A stretch of 64,000 nucleotides of DNA from Nocardioides luteus (GCF_015752315.1 NZ_JADOVJ010000001.1:4704501-4768500); one strand, 5' to 3'. Shown: positions 44,995 through 53,963, counted from the first letter of the stretch. The notes: generated by a model not told the origin, from the letters alone. Program-made: numbers and translations.

Positions 44995-45599
44995 AGCTCG
45001 CCTGAACCCACCCCGGAGCTCCGCGGCAGCATCTCCAGCAGCACCGGCAACGAAGAGGCCAGCATCCCCAGCAGCTCCTCGCGCGACAACCCGGCGGGAT
45101 CCGCCTTCCAGGACAGCACCAGCTCCTCCGACATCGCCTGCCAGCCACGCACCACCAGCCGCGCGGCGGGGGTGTCCTCGACGAAGTCGGCACCGGCATC
45201 GAAGATCCGGAGTCCCAACGCCAAGAAGGCCTCGTCGTAGATCTCGCGCAGGACCGGGTCGCTCGCGGCGCCGCGGACCATCGAGACGTACCCCTCGTAG
45301 TTGGCGTCGACGAAGTCGACGTAGGCCGTCATGGACGCCAGCAGGCGCTCGACCGGCTCGCCCGTCGAGGGCGGGGCGGTCTGGGCGACGAGGGCGTCGG
45401 CGGCGCGGCGTACGACCGCCTCACGGAAGGCCATCTTGTCGCCGAAGTAGTGGTAGAGCAGCCCGCGCGAGATGCCGGCCTCACGCGCCACCACGTCGAT
45501 CGAGATCTCGTCGAGGGAGTGGCGCGCGAAGAGGCGAATGCCCAGGTCGAGCAGCTGCTCGCGGCGCTGCTCGGGCGTCAGACGCGTCCGTTGGCTCAT
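44991..45599 (-). CDS. TetR-family regulator of the monooxygenase/SDR operon
   Basis: 202 residues. Helix-turn-helix at about 28-50 (ISIDVVAREAGISRGLLYHYFGDKMAF) and a C-terminal ligand domain of the TetR_C type. It is divergent from the Baeyer-Villiger monooxygenase with 48 bp between starts. A palindrome in that gap (45611-45629) overlaps both promoters, so it probably represses both. ATG 45599 is preferred; a TAGAAT -10 box ends 7 nt upstream, implying a leaderless mRNA. The stop codon lies in a family B palindrome. Confidence 0.92.
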   Translation of the reverse strand: MSQRTRLTPEQRREQLLDLGIRLFARHSLDEISIDVVAREAGISRGLLYHYFGDKMAFREAVVRRAADALVAQTAPPSTGEPVERLLASMTAYVDFVDANYEGYVSMVRGAASDPVLREIYDEAFLALGLRIFDAGADFVEDTPAARLVVRGWQAMSEELVLSWKADPAGLSREELLGMLASSLPVLLEMLPRSSGVGSGEL

Positions 45600-45606
45600 G
45601 CCGACC

Positions 45607-45641
45607 ATTCTATTGACATCCGTTCAATAGGCAAGAATACT
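45607..45641. promoter_or_regulatory. Divergent leaderless promoters with a TetR operator
   Basis: Rightward: TTGACA (45613-45618), 17-bp spacer, AATACT (45636-45641), then 6 nt to ATG 45648. Leftward: TTGCCT (45629-45634), 16-bp spacer, TAGAAT (45607-45612), then 7 nt to ATG 45599. The inverted repeat TATTGA-N7-TCAATA (45611-45629) covers the rightward -35 and touches both leftward boxes. Confidence 0.65.
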
Positions 45642-45647
45642 CTCGGT

Positions 45648-47171
45648 ATGACCACTGCTGACCTCACCCACGTCGACCACCTGATCGTCGGTGCCGGCTT
45701 CGGCGGCCTGTGCTCGGCGATCAAGCTCGAGGAGGACGGCGAGCGCGACTTCGTCGTCATCGAGAAGGGCTCCGGCGTCGGTGGCACCTGGCGAGACAAC
45801 ACCTATCCCGGCGCCGCCTGCGACGTGCCCAGCCAGCTCTACAGCTACTCCTTCGCGCTCAACCCCGACTGGTCGATGAGCTTCTCGCCCCAGCCGGAGA
45901 TCGAGGCGTACATCAAGAAGGTCGCCGAGCAGTCCGGCACCCTGGACCGCTTCGTCTTCGACACCGCGGTGACCGCCGCGACCTGGGACGAGACCCAGCA
46001 GCGCTGGCTCGTCGAGACCGAGGGCACGAACGGCAGGAAGACGTACGCAGCGACCACCGTCATCGCCGGACCCGGCGCGCTCTCCGAGCCGAAGCTCCCG
46101 GACATCGAGGGCATCGAGGGCTTCCAGGGCGAGATCTTCCACTCCGCCCAGTGGAACCACGACGTCGACCTCACCGGCAAGCGCGTCGCGGTGATCGGCA
46201 CCGGCGCCAGCGCGATCCAGATCGTCCCGGAGATCCAGAAGAAGGCCGCGCGCCTCGACGTCTACCAGCGCACCGCGCCCTGGGTGCTCCCCCGCAACGA
46301 GCACCGCTACTCCAAGCTCGAGAAGGCCGCCTTCCGCCACGTCCCCGGCGTCCAGCGGCTCGCCCGCGCGGCGGTCTACTGGGGCCTGGAGGTCCGCGTC
46401 CTGGGTCTGGCCGTGGAGCCCAGGCTCACCAAGGCCCACGAGCTGATGGCACGGAACAACATCCGCCGCGGCATCAAGGACCCCGAGCTTCGCCGCAAGG
46501 TCACCCCCGACTACACGCTCGGCTGCAAGCGCACGCTGATCTCCAACGCCTACTACCCCGCGCTGGCGGCCGACAACGTCGACCTGATCACCGACGGCAT
46601 CGACCGGGTGAGCGAGAACGCGATCGTCGCCAAGGACGGCACCAGCCGCGAGATCGACGTGCTCGTGGTGGCCACCGGCTTCTACACCACCGACCTGCCG
46701 ATCGCCCACGCGATCACCGGCAGCAAGGGCCGCACCATGGCCGAGCGGTTCGCAGAGACGGGGATGAGCGCCTACAAGGGCACCACGGTCCCCGAGTTCC
46801 CCAACCTCTTCTTCGTGGTCGGCCCCAACACCGGCCTGGGCCACTCCTCGATGGTCTACATGATCGAGTCCCAGGTGGCCTACATCCGCGACGCGATCCG
46901 CACGATGCGTACGAATGCGTACGCCACCGTCGAACCCACCGAGGACGCCACCTCCGCCTGGAACGACGACCTGCAGCGCAAGATGGGCAAGACGGTGTGG
47001 TCGGAGGGCGGCTGCGCGTCGTGGTATCTCGACGAGCACGGCCGCAACACCACCCTGTGGCCGAGCTTCACGTTCCTGTTCCGCCACCTGACCAGCAAGT
47101 TCGACGTCGACAAGTACGCCGTCACCGCCGCCGGCAAGCCGGCAACGACCAAGGAGAGTGTCCCCGCATGA
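45648..47171 (+). CDS. Baeyer-Villiger-type flavin monooxygenase
   Basis: 507 residues. First Rossmann motif GAGFGGLCSAI (about 14-24), GGTWRDNTYPGAACDVPS, the BVMO fingerprint FQGEIFHSAQWN near residue 160 (FxGxxxHxxxW), second Rossmann motif VIGTGASAIQIVPEI, and ATGFYTTD near residue 345. It inserts oxygen next to a ketone using NADPH and FAD. It is coupled by ATGA to the SDR gene, a usual pairing where the SDR makes the ketone from an alcohol. Controlled by the divergent TetR protein. Substrate unknown. Confidence 0.93.
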   Translation: MTTADLTHVDHLIVGAGFGGLCSAIKLEEDGERDFVVIEKGSGVGGTWRDNTYPGAACDVPSQLYSYSFALNPDWSMSFSPQPEIEAYIKKVAEQSGTLDRFVFDTAVTAATWDETQQRWLVETEGTNGRKTYAATTVIAGPGALSEPKLPDIEGIEGFQGEIFHSAQWNHDVDLTGKRVAVIGTGASAIQIVPEIQKKAARLDVYQRTAPWVLPRNEHRYSKLEKAAFRHVPGVQRLARAAVYWGLEVRVLGLAVEPRLTKAHELMARNNIRRGIKDPELRRKVTPDYTLGCKRTLISNAYYPALAADNVDLITDGIDRVSENAIVAKDGTSREIDVLVVATGFYTTDLPIAHAITGSKGRTMAERFAETGMSAYKGTTVPEFPNLFFVVGPNTGLGHSSMVYMIESQVAYIRDAIRTMRTNAYATVEPTEDATSAWNDDLQRKMGKTVWSEGGCASWYLDEHGRNTTLWPSFTFLFRHLTSKFDVDKYAVTAAGKPATTKESVPA

Positions 47172-48007
47172 AGTCCTTCGACGACAAAGTAGTCGTGCTC
47201 ACCGGAGCCGGCTCCGGCATCGGCCGCGCCCTCGCGCTCAACCTCGCCGGGCGCGGCGCCCGGCTGGCGCTCTCCGACGTGAACGAGGCCGGCCTGGCCG
47301 AGACCGTCGAGCTGGCCAAGCAGGCCGGCGCCCGTGAGATCAAGGCGGACAAGCTGGACGTCGCCGACCGCGAGGCCTTCACGGCGTACGCCGCGGACGT
47401 CATCGCCCACTTCGGCACGGTCAACGTGGTCATCAACAACGCCGGCGTCGCGCTGTCTGGCCGCGTCAACGACCTCGACTGGGACGACATCGACTGGATC
47501 ATGGGCATCGACTGGTGGGGCGTCGTGCACGGCACGAAGCTCTTCCTGCCGGCCCTGATCGAGTCCGGCGACGCGCACATCGTGAACATCTCCTCGCTCT
47601 TCGGGCTGGTCTCCATGCCCGACCAGGCGTTCTACAACGCGGCGAAGTACGCGGTGCGCGGCTTCACCGAGGCGCTGCGCGAGGAGATGCTGATCGACGG
47701 CCACAAGGTGGGCGTCACCTCGGTCCACCCGGGCGGCATCAAGACCGCGGTCGCCCGCAGCGCCCGCGTCTCGGCCAAGGACGACCAGGCCGCGACCGCG
47801 AAGTTCTTCGATGAGAAGCTCGCCAAGATGGAGCCCGAGCGGGCCGCCGAGATCATCGTCAAGGGCATCGAGAAGAAGCAGGCCCGCGTGCTGGTCGGTC
47901 TCGACGCCCACGTTATCCACAACTTCGGCAAGTTCACCGGTTCCCGCTACCAGGACCTCATCGCCTTGGGTGCCAAGTACGTGATGCCGAAGAAGCAGGC
48001 AGACTAG
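47168..48007 (+). CDS. Short-chain dehydrogenase/reductase
   Basis: 279 residues. Cofactor motif TGAGSGIGRAL (11-21), NNAG near residue 91, catalytic Ser in VNISSLFG and the active-site YNAAK near residue 158. The family oxidises alcohols or reduces ketones with NAD(P)H. Its start overlaps the BVMO stop by ATGA. The operon logic (alcohol to ketone to ester) suggests degradation of a cyclic or long-chain alcohol or ketone. The C-terminal part (KKQARVLVGLDAHVI) is typical of the SDRs that accompany BVMOs. Confidence 0.93.
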   Translation: MKSFDDKVVVLTGAGSGIGRALALNLAGRGARLALSDVNEAGLAETVELAKQAGAREIKADKLDVADREAFTAYAADVIAHFGTVNVVINNAGVALSGRVNDLDWDDIDWIMGIDWWGVVHGTKLFLPALIESGDAHIVNISSLFGLVSMPDQAFYNAAKYAVRGFTEALREEMLIDGHKVGVTSVHPGGIKTAVARSARVSAKDDQAATAKFFDEKLAKMEPERAAEIIVKGIEKKQARVLVGLDAHVIHNFGKFTGSRYQDLIALGAKYVMPKKQAD

Positions 48008-48011
48008 GCCC

Positions 48012-48536
48012 ATGCGCTTCGAGGCCGGTCATCCTGTTCGTGTCGAGTTCACGAAGTGGGGTGGCCGGCCTCACTGGTCCTTCACGGGTCTCTACCTCGG
48101 CGAGGACGAGCACGGCGAGTGGATCGGCCACCCGGTCGGCACCGAGTTCGCGCGCCCGGGCCGGGGCTGGGTCGCCGACTGGGAGTCCGTCAGCCTGGTC
48201 CCCCACCACGACGCGGCCCACTTCCCCGCCTTCAACCGGCCCAACGAGCGGGTGACCTCGCAGATATATGTCGACATGTGTACTCCGCCGGTGTGGCAGG
48301 ACTCGACGGTCACCTGCATCGACCTGGACCTCGACGTGGTCAAGAAGTTCGACGGCTCGGTCTACATCGACGACGAGGACGAGTTCGAGCACCACCAGAT
48401 CGAGTACGGCTACCCGCCCGAGATCATCTCGATGACCGAGGACTCCGCCGAGCGGGTCTATCTCGCGGTCAAGGAGAGCCGGGCGCCGTACGACGCGACC
48501 CCGGAGCGCTGGTTCGAGGTTCTCGCCGGCCTGTGA
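48012..48536 (+). CDS. DUF402 family protein (FomD/Ntdp-like)
   Basis: 174 residues. The family shows a beta-barrel with an acidic metal site: CIDLDLDVVKKFDGSVYIDDEDEF near residues 97-120. Characterised relatives hydrolyse nucleoside di- or triphosphates (Ntdp) or CMP-linked intermediates (FomD). It starts 5 bp after the SDR stop and may belong to the same transcript, though function suggests no link. Its stop is 3 bp from the convergent ThrE gene. Confidence 0.85.
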   Translation: MRFEAGHPVRVEFTKWGGRPHWSFTGLYLGEDEHGEWIGHPVGTEFARPGRGWVADWESVSLVPHHDAAHFPAFNRPNERVTSQIYVDMCTPPVWQDSTVTCIDLDLDVVKKFDGSVYIDDEDEFEHHQIEYGYPPEIISMTEDSAERVYLAVKESRAPYDATPERWFEVLAGL

Positions 48537-48539
48537 GGC

Positions 48540-49892
48540 CTAGGCATCGGTCTCGACGGCGGCCGGCACCGGGGTGGTCCGGTCCTTCCGCAGCGGACCG
48601 ACCAGGCGCGGTCCGGAGAGTCGGGTCTCGATCCGCCAGGACCGACGGCTGAGCGGCTGGGCGATGTATTCGCCCAGATAGACGCCCGAGGCGAGAGCCA
48701 GCGCGACCGAGGCCGCGGTGAAGAGGGCGACCAGGCCGACCGAGGTGGTCGCCGGGGTCTCCTGGGCCAGCATGGTGAGGCCGCGGTAGATCGAGTAGCC
48801 GGGCAGGAACGGCACCACCGAGGACACCACGATGACCAGCGGCGGCACCTTCAGCCGGGTGGCCACCGAGTAGGCGATGAGACCGATGAAGAGGGCGGCC
48901 ACGGCCACCCGCCACGTACGTCCGACGTCGCCGGGCACGACGATCGACAGCACCACGGCGATGCCGGCGATGACCGCGATCGGGACCAACGTCCGCTTCG
49001 GGGCGTACGCCGCGTAGGCGAAGGCCGCGGCCCCGACGGCCCCGCCGACGGTGGCGAGGGTGATCGACTGCAGCGTGCTGGTGCCGCCGGAGACCGCACC
49101 GTGGATCGGCACCCCGACCGCGCCGGCGAAGACCAGACCGCCGGTGACCCCCGCGATGATCCCGGCGGTGGAGACCAGGGCCTCCATGATCCGGGCGCTG
49201 GCGGTGACGTGGAAGCCGGTCAGCGCGTCCTGCAGGGCACCCATGAAGCTGATCCCGGCCAGCATCACGGTGATGTTGGCGGTGATCGAGGTGGAGACGT
49301 CGAGGTTCAGGGGCAACGCCGCGGCGATGACCGCGAGCAGCGTGGCCAGGCCTGCCCCGGCGACCTGCAGGTAGAAGAGCGGCAGCCGCCAACGGCGGTG
49401 GAGGAGGTGCTGCAGCTGGTCGATGGACGCGCCCGAGATGAAAGAGAGGACGACGACCCAGGGATCACCACCGACGTAGACGGTGAACGCGGCGGCCATC
49501 ACCGCCATGCCGAGGGTCGCGGCCCACCGCGGCCGGCGGTGGCCGCCGGAGATGATCCGACCAAGTGCGATCCGGGCGCCCTGGAGGTCCACCTCGTCGC
49601 GTACGACCTGGCGGACCAGGTGGTCGACGGCGGTCAGGTGGTCGTAGTCGATCGTGCGGTTCTTGACCTGCCGCGTGGTGTGGATCGGGATCGCCTCTGG
49701 GTCGGCCTGATAGCTCATCGAGAGGCTGGTGTAGGTGACGTCGACCTCGGCTCCGCGGAGTCCGAGATGCTGAGAGAGCGACCTCATCGTCGCGGTCACG
49801 TCAGCGGCCCCGGCGCCGGTGGAGATCAGCAGCTCACCGACGCGGAGGCAGAAGTCCAGAGTCAGGTTCACCTCGCGCGCGTCCACCGTCAC
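48540..49892 (-). CDS. Threonine/serine exporter, ThrE family
   Basis: 450 residues. The N-terminal cytoplasmic domain has LDFCLRVGELLISTGAGAADV and YTSLSMSY, the ThrE (DUF1212) pattern; then about ten membrane segments including the ThrE_2 half (VSSVVPFLPGYSIYRGL). It exports threonine and serine in Corynebacterium. GTG 49892 is chosen over an upstream TTG and GTG 49886, with moderate confidence. It is divergent from the glutamate-cysteine-ligase-like gene across 76 bp. Confidence 0.9.
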   Translation of the reverse strand: MTVDAREVNLTLDFCLRVGELLISTGAGAADVTATMRSLSQHLGLRGAEVDVTYTSLSMSYQADPEAIPIHTTRQVKNRTIDYDHLTAVDHLVRQVVRDEVDLQGARIALGRIISGGHRRPRWAATLGMAVMAAAFTVYVGGDPWVVVLSFISGASIDQLQHLLHRRWRLPLFYLQVAGAGLATLLAVIAAALPLNLDVSTSITANITVMLAGISFMGALQDALTGFHVTASARIMEALVSTAGIIAGVTGGLVFAGAVGVPIHGAVSGGTSTLQSITLATVGGAVGAAAFAYAAYAPKRTLVPIAVIAGIAVVLSIVVPGDVGRTWRVAVAALFIGLIAYSVATRLKVPPLVIVVSSVVPFLPGYSIYRGLTMLAQETPATTSVGLVALFTAASVALALASGVYLGEYIAQPLSRRSWRIETRLSGPRLVGPLRKDRTTPVPAAVETDA

Positions 49893-49968
49893 AGGGTGCC
49901 ATCGGGGCGGTGATCGACAGGCATTCACGGTGCTCGACAAACGGGCCCGTGCAAGGAACGCTCAATAC

Positions 49969-51096
49969 ATGCGGATCGACTTCCACCCCTCCCCGCGACC
50001 GACGCTCGGCGTCGAGTGGGAGCTCGCCCTCGTCGACCGTCAGAGCCGGGACCTGGTCAACGTCGCCGACCATCTCTTCGCGCGGGCCAAGGCCCGGGTT
50101 CCCAACCCCGAGCGGATCCACAAGGAGCTGCTGCGCAACACCGTCGAGATCGTGACCGGGATCTGCGGGACGGTCGAGGAGGCCATCGGCCAGATCCGGG
50201 AGACGACCCTCGAGGTCGTACGCGCCGGGGACGATCTCGGCGTGGACCTCTTCGGTGCCGGCACCCACCCGTTCGCGTCCTGGACCAGGCAGGAGCTGTC
50301 CGCGGGGCATCGTTACGAGGAGCTGATCAACCGCACCCAGTGGTGGGGGCGGCAGATGCTGATCTGGGGCGTGCACGTGCACGTCGGGATGCCGGAGCGC
50401 GACCGCGTGCTGCCCGTCCTCAACGGGCTGCTGACCTACTACCCCCACTTCCAGGCACTGTCGGCGTCCTCCCCGATCTGGGCCGGCGTGGACACCGGCT
50501 ACGCGTCCAACCGGGCGCTGATGTTCCAGCAGCTGCCGACGGCGGGGCTGCCGTTCCAGTTCGCGACGTGGCCGGAGTTCGAGGCGTACGTCTCCGACCA
50601 GACGGTCACCGGCGTGATCGAGGACATCAGCGAGATCCGCTGGGACATCCGGCCCTCGCCCCGGATCGGCACCATCGAGAACCGGATCTGCGACGGGGTC
50701 GCGACCCTGCAGGAGCTGGCCGCGATCGCGGCGCTGGCCCACTGTCTCTGCGTCGACCTCGACGCCCGGGTGGCCGCCGGCGAGCCCATCGCCACGATGC
50801 CGCCGTGGCACGTCCAGGAGAACAAGTGGCGCGCCGCCCGCTACGGCCTGGACGCGATCGTGATCCTCAACGACGCCTCCGACGAGCGGCTGGTCACCGA
50901 GGATCTCGCCGATCTGCTGGTGCGGCTCGAGCCCGTGGCCGCGCGCCTCGGCTGTGAGAAGGAGCTCGCCGGGGTGCATGACATCATCCACAAAGGTGCC
51001 TCCTACCAGCGGCAACGCGCGATCGCGGCGTCCACCGAGGGTGACCTGGTCGCGGTCGTCGACTCGGTGGTCCGTGATCTGCGCGGGTCGCTGTGA
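49969..51096 (+). CDS. Glutamate-cysteine ligase-like carboxylate-amine ligase (YbdK family)
   Basis: 375 residues. ATP/glutamate-binding GVEWELALVD at residue 14-23, NTVEIVTGIC, WGVHVHVGMPERDRVL (conserved His) and NRICDGVATLQEL are the GCS2/YbdK pattern. YbdK relatives ligate glutamate to cysteine weakly; actinobacterial forms may make gamma-glutamyl compounds. ATG 49969 has AAGGA about 10 nt upstream. Its stop codon lies inside a 16-bp hairpin that also contains the stop of the convergent FUSC gene. Confidence 0.92.
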   Translation: MRIDFHPSPRPTLGVEWELALVDRQSRDLVNVADHLFARAKARVPNPERIHKELLRNTVEIVTGICGTVEEAIGQIRETTLEVVRAGDDLGVDLFGAGTHPFASWTRQELSAGHRYEELINRTQWWGRQMLIWGVHVHVGMPERDRVLPVLNGLLTYYPHFQALSASSPIWAGVDTGYASNRALMFQQLPTAGLPFQFATWPEFEAYVSDQTVTGVIEDISEIRWDIRPSPRIGTIENRICDGVATLQELAAIAALAHCLCVDLDARVAAGEPIATMPPWHVQENKWRAARYGLDAIVILNDASDERLVTEDLADLLVRLEPVAARLGCEKELAGVHDIIHKGASYQRQRAIAASTEGDLVAVVDSVVRDLRGSL

Positions 51097-51128
51097 ATGC
51101 TCACCGAGCTGACTCGGTGAGCATTCAC
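51093..51128. terminator. Bidirectional hairpin containing both stop codons
   Basis: A perfect 16-bp stem (51093-51108 with 51113-51128, arm GTGAATGCTCACCGAG) with a 4-nt loop. The stop of the ligase gene (51094-51096) and that of the FUSC gene (51125-51127) both lie in its arms. Confidence 0.85.
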
Positions 51129-52240
51129 CGAGGCGGCAGCGGCGGCAGCGCGTCGGTCGCCTCGAACTGCCCCATCCCGGTGACCCCGAGCAGGTCGACG
51201 ATGATCGACCTGATCTGGACGAGGATGACCTCGGCGTTGAGCGATTCCGTACGCTCCACCTCGGCCGAGTGCTCGCCGACCGCGAGCAGCACCGACCGCG
51301 CCTCGTGGCTCAGCCCGTCCGGGCCGAGGCCCGCGGCGAGCTCGGCCTCGACGACGTCGACGGCGTCGGCGAGCCCGAAGGCCAGCTGGTAGTAGCTCTC
51401 CGGCACGATGTCGCCGCGATAGGCCGACACCGCCGCCCGCCGCACCAGCACCCGGGTGCTCCGCAGCGCGCGGTCGAGCGGCTCGACCAGCTCGGCCATC
51501 CGGTGTACGTGGCTGCGATGCCGGAACCGGAACGGCGAGACCGCCAGCACCGACATGCCCTCGTCGGAGGCGTCCTGCAGCTCGCGGATCAGCGGGTCGG
51601 TGGCACGCGCGTCGGCGAGCACCTTGAGCCCGTGGACCGCGTCGGCGTCGAGCATGACCTGGCCCGCGGCACGCAGCAGCGAGGCGATCTTCCTGGCGAC
51701 CACCGCCGCCTGCTCACCCGGGCGTCGCAGCGGGGCGGCGGGCACGATCGAGGCAGCGACCAGTGCGACCGCACCGCCGATCAGCGCGTCGGTCCAGCGG
51801 GTGAAGGCCGCGCCGGGCGTCGGCAGCAGCCCCATCACGAAGATCGACTGCACCGCGGCCTGATTGCGGAAGACCTGGCCCGAGGAGATGAAGATCCCCA
51901 CCGCCATGGCCATCCCCACGACCAGGGTCATCTGCCAGGCGCCTTCGCCGATGACCTGCACCACGACGTCGCCCAGGAAGACGCCGAGCGCGACCCCGAT
52001 GGTCACCTCGGTGACCCTTCGCAGCCGCTGTCCGTAGGACGTGCCGAGGCTGACCACCGCCGCGATCGGCGCGAAGACCGGTTGGGCGTGGCCGAGCAGC
52101 CCGGCCGCGATGAACCACGCCACCCCCGCCGCTCCCGCGGCCTGGAAGACGTGCCACCGCTTCGACTTCAGGCGCGCCAGCCGGCGACGTACGTCGGACT
52201 TCACCTGCTCACGGGTGACTCGCGGAGCAGTGAACGCCAT
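51125..52240 (-). CDS. FUSC-like (aromatic acid exporter) membrane protein
   Basis: 371 residues. Four to six membrane segments between about 30 and 170 (VAWFIAAGLLGHAQPVFAPIAAVVSLG; LVVGMAMAVGIFISSGQ), then a long helical cytoplasmic region. APIAAVVSLG with GQRLRRVTEVTIGVALGV is the FUSC/ArAE half-module. Characterised relatives export aromatic carboxylates or similar acids. Shares its terminator with the ligase gene. Confidence 0.88.
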   Translation of the reverse strand: MAFTAPRVTREQVKSDVRRRLARLKSKRWHVFQAAGAAGVAWFIAAGLLGHAQPVFAPIAAVVSLGTSYGQRLRRVTEVTIGVALGVFLGDVVVQVIGEGAWQMTLVVGMAMAVGIFISSGQVFRNQAAVQSIFVMGLLPTPGAAFTRWTDALIGGAVALVAASIVPAAPLRRPGEQAAVVARKIASLLRAAGQVMLDADAVHGLKVLADARATDPLIRELQDASDEGMSVLAVSPFRFRHRSHVHRMAELVEPLDRALRSTRVLVRRAAVSAYRGDIVPESYYQLAFGLADAVDVVEAELAAGLGPDGLSHEARSVLLAVGEHSAEVERTESLNAEVILVQIRSIIVDLLGVTGMGQFEATDALPPLPPR

Positions 52241-52273
52241 GGCGCAGATCCTAGGCCAGCCGAGTCCTCAGTT

Positions 52274-52347
52274 GTGGCGGCCGAATCGGTGGTTCTGGCG
52301 AATGAGATCGGGATCTCGGCTGCCATTTCCACCGATTCGGCCGCCAC
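52274..52347. repeat. Long palindrome, family C
   Basis: A perfect 19-bp stem (52274-52292 with 52329-52347, arm GTGGCGGCCGAATCGGTGG) around a 36-nt loop containing the perfect inner palindrome GAGATC-GG-GATCTC and TGGC/GCCA. It lies in the 128-bp gap upstream of the FUSC gene and downstream of the HNH gene; it may terminate the latter. Confidence 0.85.
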
Positions 52348-52368
52348 TTCTGCAGAGTCGGCGTGGGG

Positions 52369-53019
52369 TCAGCGGGCGAGGGTCACCGACACGGTCTGGC
52401 TGCCGCAGCCGTTGGCGGAGGTGAGGTTGGTGAGCGCCGACTTCTCGGTGCTGTCGACAGAGAGCCGCCAGCGGATCTTCACCGAGACGAACTCCTTGAG
52501 GTAGCGGCACTTCTGCAGGTCGGGCATCCACCCGGCCGGGTCGGAGTCGGACTTCTCCTGGTTCTCGTTGTCGGTGACGCCGACGAGCGAGCCGTAGTAG
52601 CCGAGGTCGTTGGCGTAGTTCCGGCGCTCGGTCGAGGTCCAGGTGCGGGCGCCGGAGTCCCAGGCCTCGGCAAGAGGGACCATGTGGTCGATGTCGATGT
52701 CACTGGTGGCGGTCCAGGACAGTCCGTCGTAGTAGGAGTACCAGCGGCCGCCCGACAGCGAGCAGCTCGAGCCGACCGTGGGGGCCTCCTCGGCCTCCGC
52801 GATCAGCACCTCGTTGCGGGTGTTGCAGCCGTCGCCGTCGGCGTCGATCCAGTGCTGGAAGAGGTCACGGCTGTAGCCGGTGCGGTTCTCGGCGGCGACC
52901 GGGAGGTCGCCGATGGCGGTGGAGAGCGGCTGGGAGTAGGACTCGGCGTGTGCTGCCGCCGGAATCGTGAGCGGCACGAGGGCGCCGCAGGCGAGGATGA
53001 ACAGGCCACGGAGTTTCAT
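52369..53019 (-). CDS. Secreted HNH-type nuclease (DUF1524-like)
   Basis: 216 residues. Signal peptide MKLRGLFILACGALVPLTIPAAAHA. The catalytic motif is IDIDHMVPLAEAWDSGA (about 107-123) with the downstream NDLG..., TDNENQEKSD and WMPDLQKCRYLKEFV pieces of the family. Cys pairs support an extracellular fold. Such proteins are secreted DNases, probably for nutrient scavenging or defence. Its 5' side (53020-53128) has no gene; it holds a GTAAC-rich stretch around 53070-53097. Confidence 0.9.
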   Translation of the reverse strand: MKLRGLFILACGALVPLTIPAAAHAESYSQPLSTAIGDLPVAAENRTGYSRDLFQHWIDADGDGCNTRNEVLIAEAEEAPTVGSSCSLSGGRWYSYYDGLSWTATSDIDIDHMVPLAEAWDSGARTWTSTERRNYANDLGYYGSLVGVTDNENQEKSDSDPAGWMPDLQKCRYLKEFVSVKIRWRLSVDSTEKSALTNLTSANGCGSQTVSVTLAR

Positions 53020-53128
53020 GGGGGTCTCCCGAGGTGAGGTGTTCGGTCGCCCCCAGACGATGCCGCGTTTTACGCGGCCCGTGTAACGCGGTTACCAGAT
53101 GTTTCGAGAAGTTCATCCAGCGGCGCGA

Positions 53129-53941
53129 TCACGCCGATACGAACGGCTCCGTCAGGTGCGGCGTCGCGAGGTGAAGCGTGGTGTCGGCCTCGCGGCTGAG
53201 CATGCGCTCCCTCGAGTGCCTGGCCGCATCGGGATCGACCTCGTGCGCGTAGGCGAGCTCGGGGTGGAGCAGCTGGAGCGCGTGCACCAGGAGGTCGCCG
53301 GTGACCAGCACCAGCTCGCGCCCCTCGGCGACGAGCACGCTCTGGTGCCCGGGCGTGTGACCGGGCGTGGCGACCACGCGCCCGGCGCGCAGGGACGTGT
53401 CACCGTCGAGGAGCCGGAGCCGACCGGCCTCCGCGAGCGGGTCGGTGAGGGTCTCGCGAAGCTGAGGGTTGAGCGAGTCGAGGGCGTCGTACTCGGCCCG
53501 CTGGAGCAGGTAGTCGGCGTTCGGGAAGTAGGGATGGCGGCCGTCGGCCTCGGTCACGACGGCCCAGCCGACGTGGTCGGTGTGCAGGTGCGTGAGCACC
53601 ACGGTGTCGACCTCGGCCGGGTCGATGCCCGCGGCGTCGAGCGACCGAGGAAGCACACCGGGCACGGGCGCCCACGAGGCGGCCGGGCAGTCCGCCGGGC
53701 CGATCCCGGTGTCCACGACGGTGAGGCCCTGGTCGCTGCGGATCGCGTAGGCACGGAACTGGATCCGCCAGCGACCCTCGGCGTCGACCGCGCCCGGATC
53801 GTGGCGGTCGGCCTCGGCCCACTGAGCGGCCGTGGCCTCGGGGAAGGCCTGGGCACGCGGGGAGAAGAACGGGCCCTCACCGTCGGCGAGGGCGATGATC
53901 TCGGTCGAGCCGATCCGGAGGCGGGCGACGCTGAGGGCCAT
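53129..53941 (-). CDS. Metallo-beta-lactamase-fold hydrolase
   Basis: 270 residues. Metal motif HLHTDHVGW (about 117-125), VVDTGIGP, TPGHTPGHQSVL near residue 200, and TGDLLVH give the two-metal site. Close to the family of lactonase-like and AHL-hydrolase-like enzymes, but a substrate cannot be assigned. Start ATG 53941. It follows the DNA methyltransferase gene by 22 bp on the same strand; a functional link is not obvious. Confidence 0.9.
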   Translation of the reverse strand: MALSVARLRIGSTEIIALADGEGPFFSPRAQAFPEATAAQWAEADRHDPGAVDAEGRWRIQFRAYAIRSDQGLTVVDTGIGPADCPAASWAPVPGVLPRSLDAAGIDPAEVDTVVLTHLHTDHVGWAVVTEADGRHPYFPNADYLLQRAEYDALDSLNPQLRETLTDPLAEAGRLRLLDGDTSLRAGRVVATPGHTPGHQSVLVAEGRELVLVTGDLLVHALQLLHPELAYAHEVDPDAARHSRERMLSREADTTLHLATPHLTEPFVSA

Positions 53942-53963
53942 GGCCGCGATCCTGCCACGTCTT

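Noticed and set aside
49893..49940. TTG start of the ThrE-like protein at 49940
   Set aside because: It would add a segment without family similarity and without a ribosome site; GTG 49892 is more likely.
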